Shown: piece by piece, positions 10,201 through 21,107 of the stretch
Layout: the number at the start of each line of letters is the position of its first letter
How positions within the stretch are numbered: the stretch's first letter is position 1
The notes under the pieces: generated by a model
Databases searched by the model: none
Told to the model about the DNA's origin: nothing
What the model saw: only the letters and a program-made list of their open reading frames with translations
Program-made: the position numbers and the translations under genes
NCBI GenBank assembly: GCA_934045905.1
Contig: OW203768.1
Location: 22,907,060-22,971,059 of the forward strand
Length of the DNA: 64,000 nt
From: Leuctra nigra
Lineage: Eukaryota > Arthropoda > Insecta > Plecoptera > Leuctridae
Direction: 5' to 3'

Positions 10201-12260
10201 TTCCAATGCCTCTTGATCAAATTTGTTCTTTTTTATTTGGAAGTTAGCCTTGTACATGTGATTAATTATGGTTTTATCAGTAGGAAAGTAGCACCGGTTT
10301 AAATAATGGGGAGGAGTTGAATTCTTGAACATGTTCAATACGCATTCTTCCAGCTGGATTTTGATACTGCGTATAGAGCACACATTTCTCTGTACGAGTT
10401 ATCTGATCTTTGCCTTTAGAACTGGATGAAGTTGTTGATTTAGGATTGACGATATTGTGGGATGTGAATGGATGCTTTCTTTGGATACATTAATATACAC
10501 TCTTTCTTCTGTTTTAATCAGCTTTTTGTTGTCCATGTCTTCCTTAAGCTGCTTGATGAGCTGCAAAGTAATATAAAAATGTACTGTTTAAAAATAGTAT
10601 TTTTACTTGTTTTGTGAATCTAGCCCCAAAGCGGTTCATTACTGAATAATGGAAAGTGATGTTACGATCCTTTCATTACCTACCTACCTAATATAACTAT
10701 GTACTCTATAAACTGTACATTACATAAATTTCTTACTAGGGTCTTCTCGCGGCTCTTCTTGTTTTCTTTCATTTCATATCCAAGAAATACTTTAACAATT
10801 TTAATTGTCAATTTCGCAGGACAGCCAATCCGCTTTGTAGATTGAATCAATTGACGTCTTTTCTGACCAGATGGATGATCATCCTACATTGATACATTAT
10901 TTACAGGTTTTTACATTGAATGTGAACTGTCAATTTTATTAATCATTATAGGAATTCATCTAGTTACATATTGATTATAAAAGTTTATCTGAAACATTTT
11001 TGTTTTTTAAAAACTGAAAAAATATTTTGTACCTACCAGATGAGGAGGATTGGCTGCTGTAGACTTATCAGAGGTTTTGTAGTTGGATCCTTGTGAACAT
11101 TCCATGTCATAATATTTTATTACTTGAAAGGGTGACCCAAAAAATGGAATGTTGCAGTCGCCTCGATCGAAGGAGTACAGGAATCTTGTGGATTCTACAA
11201 TATGTAGGGAGTATGAATGTAACAACGTACGTTATAAATAATGTATATAATTGACTTGTTACATAGGTTCATGTTATACACTTTGTGATTTGTGCATTTT
11301 GTATGAAATATAATAGGTAAATGTGAAAAATGGATTTGAAATAAAATTAAAAACAGAACAGCGATTGAAACTAGTCTGTTGTTATTAATGGATAACACCA
11401 TTATGATTTATGAATGATGTTAACTAGGTACCTACTACATCAAATTTTGAGAAATGTAATCTGAATAAATCATACAATTCAAATCGCAAAACATGCATGC
11501 CAATAATAAGTATAAAAATGTGAGTACCACAAGTGTTGAATGGAAATACTCCACACGCTCAATTTCAAACTAAAACTGACAAGCTAGCAGATAGAAACCT
11601 TTCTTGACAATTCAATTCAGTCAATTCTTGACTGAAGTTGACAACTCAATAACAATTAGTAGGTAGGTACCTAATTGTTAAAAATTGATACAATTTTATT
11701 TAGGTAGGTACCTACATTGATACAAACTTGAAATTATTGTCGGCAGAATGATCATGGACTAGGTATGCCATGTAGGTAATTACATAGTTTCGTGAAAAAT
11801 AGTAAGTACTACCTAACTGATTTATTCGTGGAGTAGGTAATTGATTCATGTTTGGAATTAAATTATGTTTGTGCTGAATGGCAGAAGCTTCTTGTTATAC
11901 GGTGTTAGACTAGCCGCTACAGCATTTACCGAAGGTTTAAAGTTACATACTTTTAGATTTCATAGCTTTCTAAGTTTATGTTAGTACCAATAATCTTCTA
12001 CAGGTATAGAGTTAGCAATTATTATAATGTTTGCAAGTACAAGTAGATACTAGTTATTATGAAAACCAAGCAATCAACCAACCTTTTTCCTCTCGTTGAA
12101 TGCTATTTCTTACTACAAAAGAATATCCCAACTTTCGAAGGTCTTCATTAAAAGAATTGAACCTTTCTTCACCACCACCAAAAAACCCACTGTAGGAAGA
12201 TTCATGGCTAGTGAAATTAGATAAATTAGCCAAGAGTCCAGGAATTCCTGTAGTAGACAT
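7256..12260 (-). CDS. CARF-like/MULE transposase/SWIM protein with an in-frame stop
   Basis: Six exons join with consistent phase and canonical sites: 12083-12260, 11037-11194, 10737-10883, 8967-10560, 7659-8289 and 7256-7385. This gives 946 codons counting the final stop. The start is the ATG at 12260. The N-terminus resembles arthropod proteins related to calcium-responsive transcription factor (SIRSIKIQLEE, then a segment ending FPTDKTIINHMY). A MULE transposase core follows, with LLDATYKT (Asp344), MTDFSEAE (Asp405, Glu408 or 410) and CAFH. A SWIM zinc finger (CSC...CKHMC) starts near residue 644. Exon 5 encodes nine acidic octapeptides of SGTPEDNL type, about 747-818. Codon 215 is TAA (10399-10401), inside the conserved stretch and with no nearby splice site to skip it. 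The locus is a pseudogene, a polymorphic null or a sequence error. The protein could be a transposase or a domesticated derivative. Confidence 0.8.
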
Positions 12261-12320
12261 GTTTTTTGACGTTTGCAGTTTCCGCGCCAAATGTCTGTAG
12301 TAGTCACGTGGTCACTCATT
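12261..12320 (-). promoter_or_regulatory. 5' leader region of the MULE-type gene
   Basis: The 60 nt between the right inverted repeat and the ATG include a CACGTG E-box near 12306-12311. Transcription probably starts here or within the repeat. This is inferred from position only. Confidence 0.3.
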
Positions 12321-12384
12321 CGACAATGTTCGGTTTTGATAGCGGCCATGTTGTCGCCGGAATTATGTGAAGATAGACCTCCCC
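12321..12384 (-). repeat. Right 64-bp inverted repeat flanking the MULE-type gene
   Basis: This is the inverted partner of 6560-6623, with two mismatches. The MULE-type start codon lies 61 bp inside it. Together the two copies bound a 5.8-kb segment with the size and content of an autonomous Mutator-like element. Confidence 0.85.
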
Positions 12385-12600
12385 AGAAATTCAAGGACAA
12401 ATACAAGCTTACCAACTGCGGAACATGAAAAATATTTGTGGCGCGGGAAATGGGTTTTTAAACATTATTTTCTTTTCATTCATGAAAGGAAAAAAATATT
12501 AAATAATTTGAGAATATTACTGAGAATGCAATATGACAATCTAAAAAAAACATAATCCAACTGTGTTTGTACACAAAAGCTGAAAATTACCATTTTAATT

Positions 12601-12790
12601 AATAGACAACATCATAAATTATCTAGTTAGCTCTGCTTTTCAAAAATTTTCATATGCAGTACCCTGATCCAAGTATCTATTATGGTTATGATCCATTGTT
12701 GAAAAACCATAATAGATACTTGGATCACGGTACTGCATATGAAATTTTTTGAAAAGCAGAGCTAACAAGATAATTTATGATGTTGTCTAT
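12601..12790. repeat. Foldback element with about 85-bp arms
   Basis: The arms at about 12601-12688 and 12708-12790 are near-perfect reverse complements; the outermost shared word is AATAGACAACATCATAAATT. The spacer is about 20 bp. Weaker symmetry continues outward on both sides. It would extrude as a long hairpin and is likely a foldback MITE. No target duplication was found. Confidence 0.75.
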
Positions 12791-15287
12791 TTCAATGAAG
12801 TAATTTTTCAGAAAAAAAAGTTTATCATTAAAATTGTTTTTTTTTGTACACCATGAAACTCCTACCTCCTACATGCTCCTTCCTACTTAGTAGAGGAATA
12901 GAATAAGTAAGGATTATAGTAGGTTCCTATCATGTATATGGTAACTTTGTTATTAATTAACACTCTTTATTTCTACATAATGCAAACATGGAAATAAACA
13001 ATGAGATGCATGAAATGAATTTGAGATCATCTATTAAAATGCACTATTCCCAGCAAATCTACAAGTTTCATAATTATTATAAAACACACAATCAAATATA
13101 AGAAACAAACAGGCTATCCACAAGTTACAAAATATATCATTGTAAATCCGATTTTCAAATAAAATGAATGTGTTGGCAGCGAATGCGATTGACGCATCGA
13201 GACTGATTGAAAGTCAGATTGAAGTGTCCTCACAACAAAACTTCCTCATACGGATGTTTTAAAAAAAGTTTTTTCTACCTAATTTTCTTAGTTAGGTATG
13301 CTTGTGTGGGACACCAGTCCTAAACAATAAACTGCAGCATACAAACGCACTAGCTATAAATGAAATGTTTACAATTAGGATTGCAAAACATCTTGAGACA
13401 ACTAAAAGAATTAAAATGAGTTCAATGTTATGGTTTTCTAAATAACCAACAGGAAAGTACCAAGAACGATTGACTTTTGATAATGGCTGTGTATTAGTAA
13501 TCTTTGGTGAACAGGGTCCCTTTCTTTGGAAAACAAATACTTTATAAAATGTTTGGTTTCAACATGATGTCAGTAGCACACAATTATGATTAGTCCTCAT
13601 TTCAGCAGCAAATAACACAAATGTGGGCAAAGAATGCTAACAAACGTATAGCAGCCAATCAAAGAAAAAAATATCTGTCGGAATTTACCCTGACTCATAA
13701 TAACGTATTCATTCTATAATGCTATACAGAGTGTTCAAACTAGACATGACCAATCACATAGCTGGCAACGTAAACCGTCACAGATATTTCGTGGGCAGTT
13801 CTTATTCCATCAAAGTAGGTAAGTACTCCAAGACGATTGGAGAGATTTCAAAAGTCCGATCCACACATTCAGAAATATTCAAAAGTCCGACATATTGGAA
13901 CTGTTAAGGTAGATGTACAAGTGTAGTTAGGTAGTAGGTACATTTTTGATTATAACAAGATTTCCAGTTCTTAGTAGTGCCTCTTTAGATTTGATTACAT
14001 ACCTAACTAATGAATGGAAATAGGTACTTGGGAAATCGTTTTAACCTCACACTTATGAAAAATAATTAGTGTTCCATACAACAGGGGTGGACTTTGATGA
14101 AAAGCCCTAGAGGTTTGTAAAAAAAACAGAGAAAGAGAAAATGCTCGTAAAAAGTAAAAGGTCGTAAAATGTAAATATTGTGTAAGGGGGCCTGCAAACA
14201 GAGCCCGGATGTGATTGCATTGCACCCCTTGCCAGTTTACCACTGCCACAAAATGTTGAAAATTATTTTTCAAGTTATTTTTTTATAATGCTGAAAATAT
14301 GTAATTTTTTTGCATCTCTGACATCTCAGATACATAAATGAAATTATTAAGGAATTATGTGATAAAAATAGTTTGCTAACATGTTTGGTGAACAAACGAT
14401 CACAACTTTAGAACTGCTGATGAAAAGAAAGTTCTCAACAAGGGAGGGTGCACACTGCACAGAGTATGCACTCTATGGAGTATGTACTGTTCCCAGAAAC
14501 ATCTGTGGGTCTCCTTATGGTCCAGGGGCTGGATTCACAAAAGGTTTTAAGCCCTATACCGGCATAACTTTATGCCGGTATAGCATTTAAACTACCAATA
14601 TATCTATTACCATGATATTATCATGTTAAAACTTGATATTTTATCATTTTAAATGGTGATCTGAATAATCATATACATAAAGATATGCCGGTAAAACATG
14701 GTAATTGCTAATATTGATACTTGTTTTTTCGGTCATAAAGTTAGGTATACTTCTTTGTGAATCCAGCCCCAGCAACAATTCTACATTTCACTCAAGTTTT
14801 AATCATTCAAAATACCAAGACAGTTCCACATTTTTAAGGTCCATCTGTACTGATCACAGCAACAGCATGGACTCGATTGCTTCCAAAGTAGAAAACCTAC
14901 TTCTGATATATTGCACGTATGAAAATAAAAACACATATCTTAGAAAAATAGCTGCCACAGTACAATATGAAGCTGTTATCTTTGGTCTCGTAGGTAATAC
15001 TAAAGGAAAGGGTAATAGTATGTTAGCTATGCAAGGTTTCTATAAGATTCGGTTTGTTACGTCATCCATAAATATTCGGAAAATTGGAGAAATTTAACAT
15101 GAAGGTTTTATAAAATGAGGATTAACTTGAGTTCATCCCCCGAAAAGTTCATGAAACGTAAATAAAAGTTATTAATATTCGTATCAAACTCATCCCAGCC
15201 TGATATTATTCACTGAGGACACCCTTCTAAACATATTGGCAAGACCATTAGAAGATCTTGCAAATTCCATGGAGATAAGTTCAGATG
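12791..15287. other. Intergenic stretch without recognised genes
   Basis: The stretch is AT-rich with scattered short open frames that show no recognisable motif and no splice-site support. Near 14530-14760 an imperfect repetition of TATGCCGGTA-type words appears. I see no RNA gene. Confidence 0.4.
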
Positions 15288-15665
15288 GCTGGGTAGTGAG
15301 TTTGACCTTGAAGAGTTTTTTAATTGATTTTTATCAATATCTTTTACCAATGTAATTGTTAACAAAATAAGACTTTGTACGAGTATTTAGAACAGTTCAA
15401 TGAAAATAATTCCATAGATTGTACTGGTTTATTAGAATTTACTTTGTCCTACAGATGTTTAGTGCCTGAAAATTAGTAAAATTATGGTACTAAACATCTG
15501 TGGGTCAAAATAAAGCTAATTAACTTATTCCAAACTATGAAATTATTTTCATTGAACTGTTCTGAATACTCATACAAAGCCCTATTTTGTTAACAATTAC
15601 ATTGGTTAAAGATATTGACACAAATCGATTAAAAAACTTGCAAGGCCACGCTCACTACTCAGTCC
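15288..15665. repeat. Foldback element, family B copy 1
   Basis: The element is almost entirely two arms meeting near 15475. The left arm starts GGGTAGTGAGTTTGACCTTG and the right arm ends CGCTCACTACTC. Both arms carry TTGTTAACAAAATA and CAGTTCAATGAAAATAATT. A homologous copy is at 41634-42011. It lies between the GDE1-like gene and the MULE-type gene. No coding capacity. Confidence 0.8.
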
Positions 15666-15968
15666 TCTTCAAGCCTTATTTCATTATGAAATCTTAAATT
15701 CAATGATAAATATATTATAATGATTCTCTTTAAACTCCGATTTAGGGCCATGATTGTAAAGAATAAACTTTTATAACACGATATGACACTATGAATCAAC
15801 AGAACTATGATTGAAGCCATTGAGAAAAAACTAAGTGATAAATGCTGCTAAATATATCAAACAGCTGCCTGCCATTGTGCCAATTCTACGTAGCTGGTAA
15901 ATGATATGTGTGTAAGCAAACGTATGCAACTAATCTATGAGTATAATGATCGTGGCTCGACAGCGAGT

Positions 15969-18900
15969 CTAGCAGCCCTCTGTGTCGAGTGTGTCAGTCA
16001 AGTACGACACTTTGAGCACGCGTCGGAAGTACTGCTTCTCGATGGGAAGGTTCACGGTGAAGGCCATCGCGCGGATACCTCGCTTGCGCCACGCCGCTGC
16101 CACTTTCCTGCAACAATCAAGGTCACAACACATTGTTTGATAGAACATGACAAAGAAACTTCACTCAACAGAAGCAAAAAGAATTATCAAAAGAAACGGA
16201 TTGGCTAAAATAATGGAAACGTCAATAACTTCGTTGTCAAAAACTTGTCAGCGTTATTCTGTTAAACATCGATTCAAGATGTACAGCCAAATTTCAGTTT
16301 TAGTTTAACATTAAAACAATTGATTAAAATTGATGACTTGTATTCAGTAGTAGGTACCTAAAATAGTAAGTTCAGCTTACCACACTACAGTATGATCTGA
16401 TTAGGCAAGGCAAGATAGGTACCTATTTGGTTTTAGAGGCAAAAGAAAAGAGGACTCTCAAACTTGTTTGTTCATGTACGTAACATAAAATTAAACTAAT
16501 AATAATAATAATAATAATAATGTAATTTATTGAGCACATAAAATAGGTACATAATTGGTCTGTATTCAACAATCGAGTCGTTGATCTTCCATACATCCAT
16601 CTCTTCTCTTCAGCTGCTTCACATCTTCACCATTTACCTACTTCTTCTTAATTCATAATAGTCATTAAAATTGTGCTTCAATATCAGTGGTAATATTGGA
16701 AGAACATCCAAGCATTTGCTTTTTAGCTGAGGGAAAACCACTGAAAAAACATTCTCAGCAGGATGTAATCTTGATTCTCGTCTTCCAATATCATTACTTC
16801 ACGAATTCTCTTTCTTGAATGATAGCGAGTTTATCCTTAACGAGCGTCTTGAAAGCTTTTAAACTTAGGGTCTGCTCTTCTGTTGTTGTTGTGTTGTATG
16901 CTACTGAGGCTGAATAGGAAAAACAGTTCTTGAATTTTTTACTTCGATGAGTTCCAAAGTCTAGCTTATCTTTGGACCGCGTGTCTCGTAGGTGAATATC
17001 ACGACGCTTTCTCAACTTATCATTTAAATACTTTGGCTCTCCCGTTCTCAATATCTTGTGCGTTGCGCATGTTAAATGTAGGCTTCTTCTCGCTTCCATC
17101 TTTAGCCAATGAAGTTTTTGAATGTAGGGACTTATATGGTGTCTTCTCTTAATATTGAATACAAACCTAGCACAAGAATTCTGGACTTTTTGAATACGAC
17201 CTACATCTTTCTTCGAAATACACGGTCCGTAAACGATGTCACAGTAATTCAAATTAGATATTATAAGTGCCTCAACAAGCTTGCTTTTTGTTGATCTTGT
17301 CAGAATTTGTTTAAATCTTTGCATTGTTCGTAGTTTGCCGTAAGCTTTGCTATTTGCTTTCTGAATATGATCTGAGTAAGTCATTTGGCTGTCCATTATC
17401 AAACCTAAATTCCTTGCATTTTCTGAAGTGGGAATAATAGAACCATTTATATGTAGTTTAAATTCACTATTAAGTATTTTGATCCGTTGACATTTGTTCC
17501 CTATAATCATTGATATGGTCTTCGAAGTGTTTAAAGAGAGTCCTTGACTTTCACTCCATGCAGCAATAGACTGAAGATCTTCGTTTATTTTCTCTTGTGC
17601 TGCAGCTAGATCTTGAGGGCGAAAGGTATATAGAAGCTGGGTATCATCTGCAAATTTGTGTATTTTGCAGTGTTTCACACTCTCATCGATATCAGTTGTG
17701 TAAACTATGAACAGTAGTGGAGCGATACTTGAACCCTGTGGTACTCCTGTTCTATTTTCCCTTGGCATTGATACGTTATTAGCTGATAATTTTACCCGTT
17801 GTTGACGTCCGGTGAGGTAACTTGCAAACCATTTAATTGTCATCTCTCCCACTCCAAGATATGTGAGTTTAGCCAGTAGGAGTTCATGATTGATAGAGTC
17901 AAAGGCTTTTGTAAAATCTAATAATATAAGACTTGTAACCATTTTCTTCTCCATTCCCTTGATCGCTTCATCAGTTACATCTAGAAGTATTGATGTTGTC
18001 CCACGATTTTTCCTGAATCCTGACTGACTATTAGATAATAATTGCAGTTCTTCTAGGTATGCAGTCAGTTGCTTCACAACAATTCTTTCTAGTATTTTGG
18101 ACATTGTAGTGAGAATACTAATGGGTCTAAGGTCTTTGAAATGTTTTGGATGTGAGCATTTTGGCAAGGGTGTTATTACTCCTTCTTTCCATAGATCAGG
18201 AAATATTCCAGAAACAAGAGAATGATTTACAATACTGTGTATAGCATTTAAACAGTTTGGCATGCATAGAAGTAATGTATTGATATTTATATTATCAATG
18301 CCTGTTGCTTTGGTCTTAATTTTTCTCAATTGATCAACGATTTCTTCTGTACTAACTGCTCTGAGCTCAAAGGCATTTTTTGACGTAATAGTGTGAGTGT
18401 TATTTTTGTATTGATCAATTATACTTGAAGCAATTAAAGAATGTGGTATTGAATCAACATAATAGTCATTTATCAAATCCGGCTTAGCTAGTTCTTCAGG
18501 AATTAGTTGTCTTGGCTTTTTCGAGCTGTGAATATCCCACTCTTGAAGTTTCTTCCATAAGAATGCAGAATTACCTAAATTTGCTTGTATTTCTTTCCTC
18601 ATGAATGATCTTTTCTCTCTCTTCACTGCTATTGTTATGTAATTTCTAACATGACAATAATATTGCCAATTAGCTGCAGATGGCCTTCTTTTGAACTTCA
18701 AAAGTGCTTTTGACTTGAGCTTGCACATATTCTGAATGTTATCATTATACCATGGACATTTCGGTTTATTGGTTGTAAATTCCTTGATTGGTGCTAGCTT
18801 ATTCTCAGTATATTGTAAATTTTCATTAAGTATTTTTAGCTTTACATTAATATCATCTTCACCTTCTGCAATATTCCAATCAATACTGTTTAAAACTTTT

Positions 18901-20688
18901 TTCAATTCCAGGGGATTAATTTTCTTGTAGTTTCTATAAGTAATCTTCCGAATCTCCCTTTTTGGTTTCCGGTAAACTAATGTACAAGATATTAGACAGT
19001 GATCAGTAACTGGCTTTCCACGTGAATCTATGATCTTGGATATGTCTAATACTTTGGTGCTGACTACTGAGTCCTCATCCTGAACGTAGATATGATCAAT
19101 AAGAGTGGAGGTCTGGACTCGACTAACAATACTTCCATCCTGCTGCTGAACATCTTCTTCTGTTATTCTAGACCTATTGTTAGGTAGGTAATTTATAGAT
19201 GAATACATATTATACTATACATATATATATACTCTTTAGATGAATACATGAATGATTGAATGAATGAATGAAACCATGTACTTACTGAGAATGAATGAAT
19301 TACTTTTAATTTATAAGTAGCGACTATAGTACTTTATTATGGTAAAATTAGATTATAATAAAAATTCCCTACACCCTAGATAAAGCATTTTATGCTTAAG
19401 GGTCACTGACAATGCTTGTATACATCACTTGTAATGTTGAAATGGAAATAAACTTACTTATAACAATGCAACAAACAATAGGGATACATCACAAAACAAA
19501 ACAAAACATTATGTAAAACTTCAAGTGGAGTCAGGATGATGAAGGGATGTGTGAAGTGAAAATTCTGTCAAACTTGGACTCAAACCCGGGACTTCTCACT
19601 TGCCGGGTGAGAGCTCTACCAACTACGCTAACAGGCCAGATCTATGGACAGACATCATACAAGAAAGACGCAATCTAGAGCGTCTCAGGTTCGGGACCGG
19701 TTGGGACGGATATTTTTAACTTCACACGTCCTGTCTTGTAAAGAAATGTTACTAACCCGGTGAGAATGTCCTTGTGCAGAAGAATGGTGGAAATCCCCAG
19801 CAGATAATACATGATGTTGTTCAGCAGCCACTCATGCAGATGGTCCATGACTCGGAGACAGAAGTGAACAAAGGGGTTGGAGCTCGTTGGTCTTTCAGGC
19901 CCCGTACTGCCCGCGTAGCTCTGGTACGAGTACATGTACGGTCTCCACGCCAGCGAGCCCATGATCAAAGGGTTCGCGCGCCGGATGTTGTAGATCAACA
20001 TCGGGTTGAACGAACTCACAATCGCTCGGTTGTACAACTCAACGTTGTTCTTGAAAGCATCCAAGATAAACGGAATTAATTTCATGTTGTCGCTCTTCAG
20101 ATCGATGAACATTCGGTAGTCAAAGTCAAGACACAGTTTGATGGCTTCGTCGAAATGTGCGATCTTTTCTCCGGTGAAACGATCGCCGAGAGGATGCTTC
20201 ACGGAGATGTCGAGCTGACTCAGTTCTTCCCACGTCATGTCCTTCACGGTTCCCGACGCATCGCACAGACGATTCACGTCGGAATCGTGAAACAATATCG
20301 GAACGTTGTCTTTGGTGAGAGCAACGTCAAACTCCACGAAAGTACATCCCTTCTCTTTGCTTTTTCGTATCGCAGAGATGCTGTTTTCAGGTGCGTCTAA
20401 ACAAGCGAAACGATGAGCACAGGTCTTCATAAAATAATCGGTAATCGGTTTTCTGTTTTCTTCTGTCGAGCCAGCTGGATCGATGCCCAACATTGATTCA
20501 ACAACAACACGATCAGGTGGAGACACACGAAACACGTGAAGAATGAGGAACAATGTAAATGAGCCGATTATGGCGATAGGAAAAGCACAACAAACTACTT
20601 CCGATGAATATAGCCACACACCGTAAATGTAGAACCATGCCATAAAACAATTCCACGCCACTTCAGTGATTTGAGAGATTTGAGACAT
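15969..20688 (-). CDS. GDE1: GDE1-like glycerophosphodiester phosphodiesterase
   Basis: Two exons (19757-20688 and 15969-16107) join in phase through GG|GTTAGT and TTGTTGCAG|G, giving 356 residues. The protein should hydrolyse glycerophosphodiesters at a membrane. A hydrophobic N-terminal segment (about 33-52) precedes the GDPD domain. That domain shows His92-Arg93, the E-x-D pair Glu119/Asp121 (VEFDV), His134 (ILFHD) and the FIDLKSDN strand. The second exon supplies the C-terminal part of the domain (GIRAMAFTVN, SYLTDTLD) and the stop. Architecture and length match animal GDE1. The usual His-Arg-Gly-Gly start of the catalytic motif reads His-Arg-Phe-Ala here. The 3.6-kb intron holds a LINE and a SINE in the same orientation. 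The start is the ATG that opens the membrane segment; no in-frame upstream ATG was preferred. Confidence 0.85.
16490..19210 (-). mobile_element. 5'-truncated LINE with a long open RT frame, inside the GDE1 intron
   Basis: An uninterrupted 804-codon frame (16794-19208) begins inside an APE-type endonuclease domain (STLIDHIYV, then VTDHCLISC, the conserved D-H motif). It continues through a full reverse transcriptase: motif A LDFTKAFDSIN, motif B GVPQGSSIAPLLF, motif C FADDTQLLY, then a C-terminal thumb. Downstream on the minus strand comes an AATAAA-like signal and a (TTA)n tail at about 16498-16519, as in CR1/Jockey-type LINEs. The missing N-terminus means it cannot move on its own. The open frame suggests recent insertion. 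No target duplication was delimited. Confidence 0.88.
19500..19636 (-). mobile_element. tRNA-derived SINE-like element
   Basis: On the minus strand from 19636 the sequence starts GGCCTGTTAGCGTAGTTGG (A-box-like), then GTAGAGC, an anticodon-like stem CTCAC/GTGAG around CCGGCAA, and GGGTTTGAGTCC (B-box-like). The T stem does not close and no acceptor stem forms, so this is not a functional tRNA. A non-tRNA body follows toward 19500. The boundary on the body side is uncertain. Confidence 0.65.
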
Positions 20689-21107
20689 AGCAATTTATCG
20701 TATTAAGTTTACTTTTTAGGGTGTGGCGTCGGCAGCGTCGCTTCAAGCGTCGTGTCGGTAATTGCGAAACGAAGGTTTGGTTTGACAGAACACTTGTCAC
20801 GAAACGTCAAGTCCAAGAAGAGAAGTGCACGAACAATAAAACCAAAACTCGCAATGTCACTTCACTAAAACACGGGTATGTCCATTGAAAAATTAAACAC
20901 TATGAATTAGAGAAATCCTTCGTAAATAATATTAGTAATTATTGTACTTTGAAATGCAGTATCATCAAGTAGAATATTGAATATGGCGGATCATTGTTTA
21001 CATTTATCTGACCTTGGTCACATATGTTTCCACAGCCTTCATTACATTTGACCATGCGTGACTATGCGCACACCATAGAGGGCATTGTGCGTACACCTAC
21101 GTACACC
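20689..21107. other. 5' flank of the GDE1-like gene
   Basis: The stretch upstream of the start codon is locally GC-richer at 20715-20770 and presumably includes the promoter and leader. No specific element can be called. Confidence 0.35.

Noticed and set aside
19571..19636. Functional tRNA gene
   Set aside because: A- and B-box-like words are present, but the T stem and acceptor stem do not pair; a SINE head fits better.
19675..19756. Uninterrupted C-terminal extension of the GDE1 frame
   Set aside because: The residues past the donor at 19757 do not resemble the family, whereas splicing to 15969-16107 restores the expected C-terminal part of the domain.
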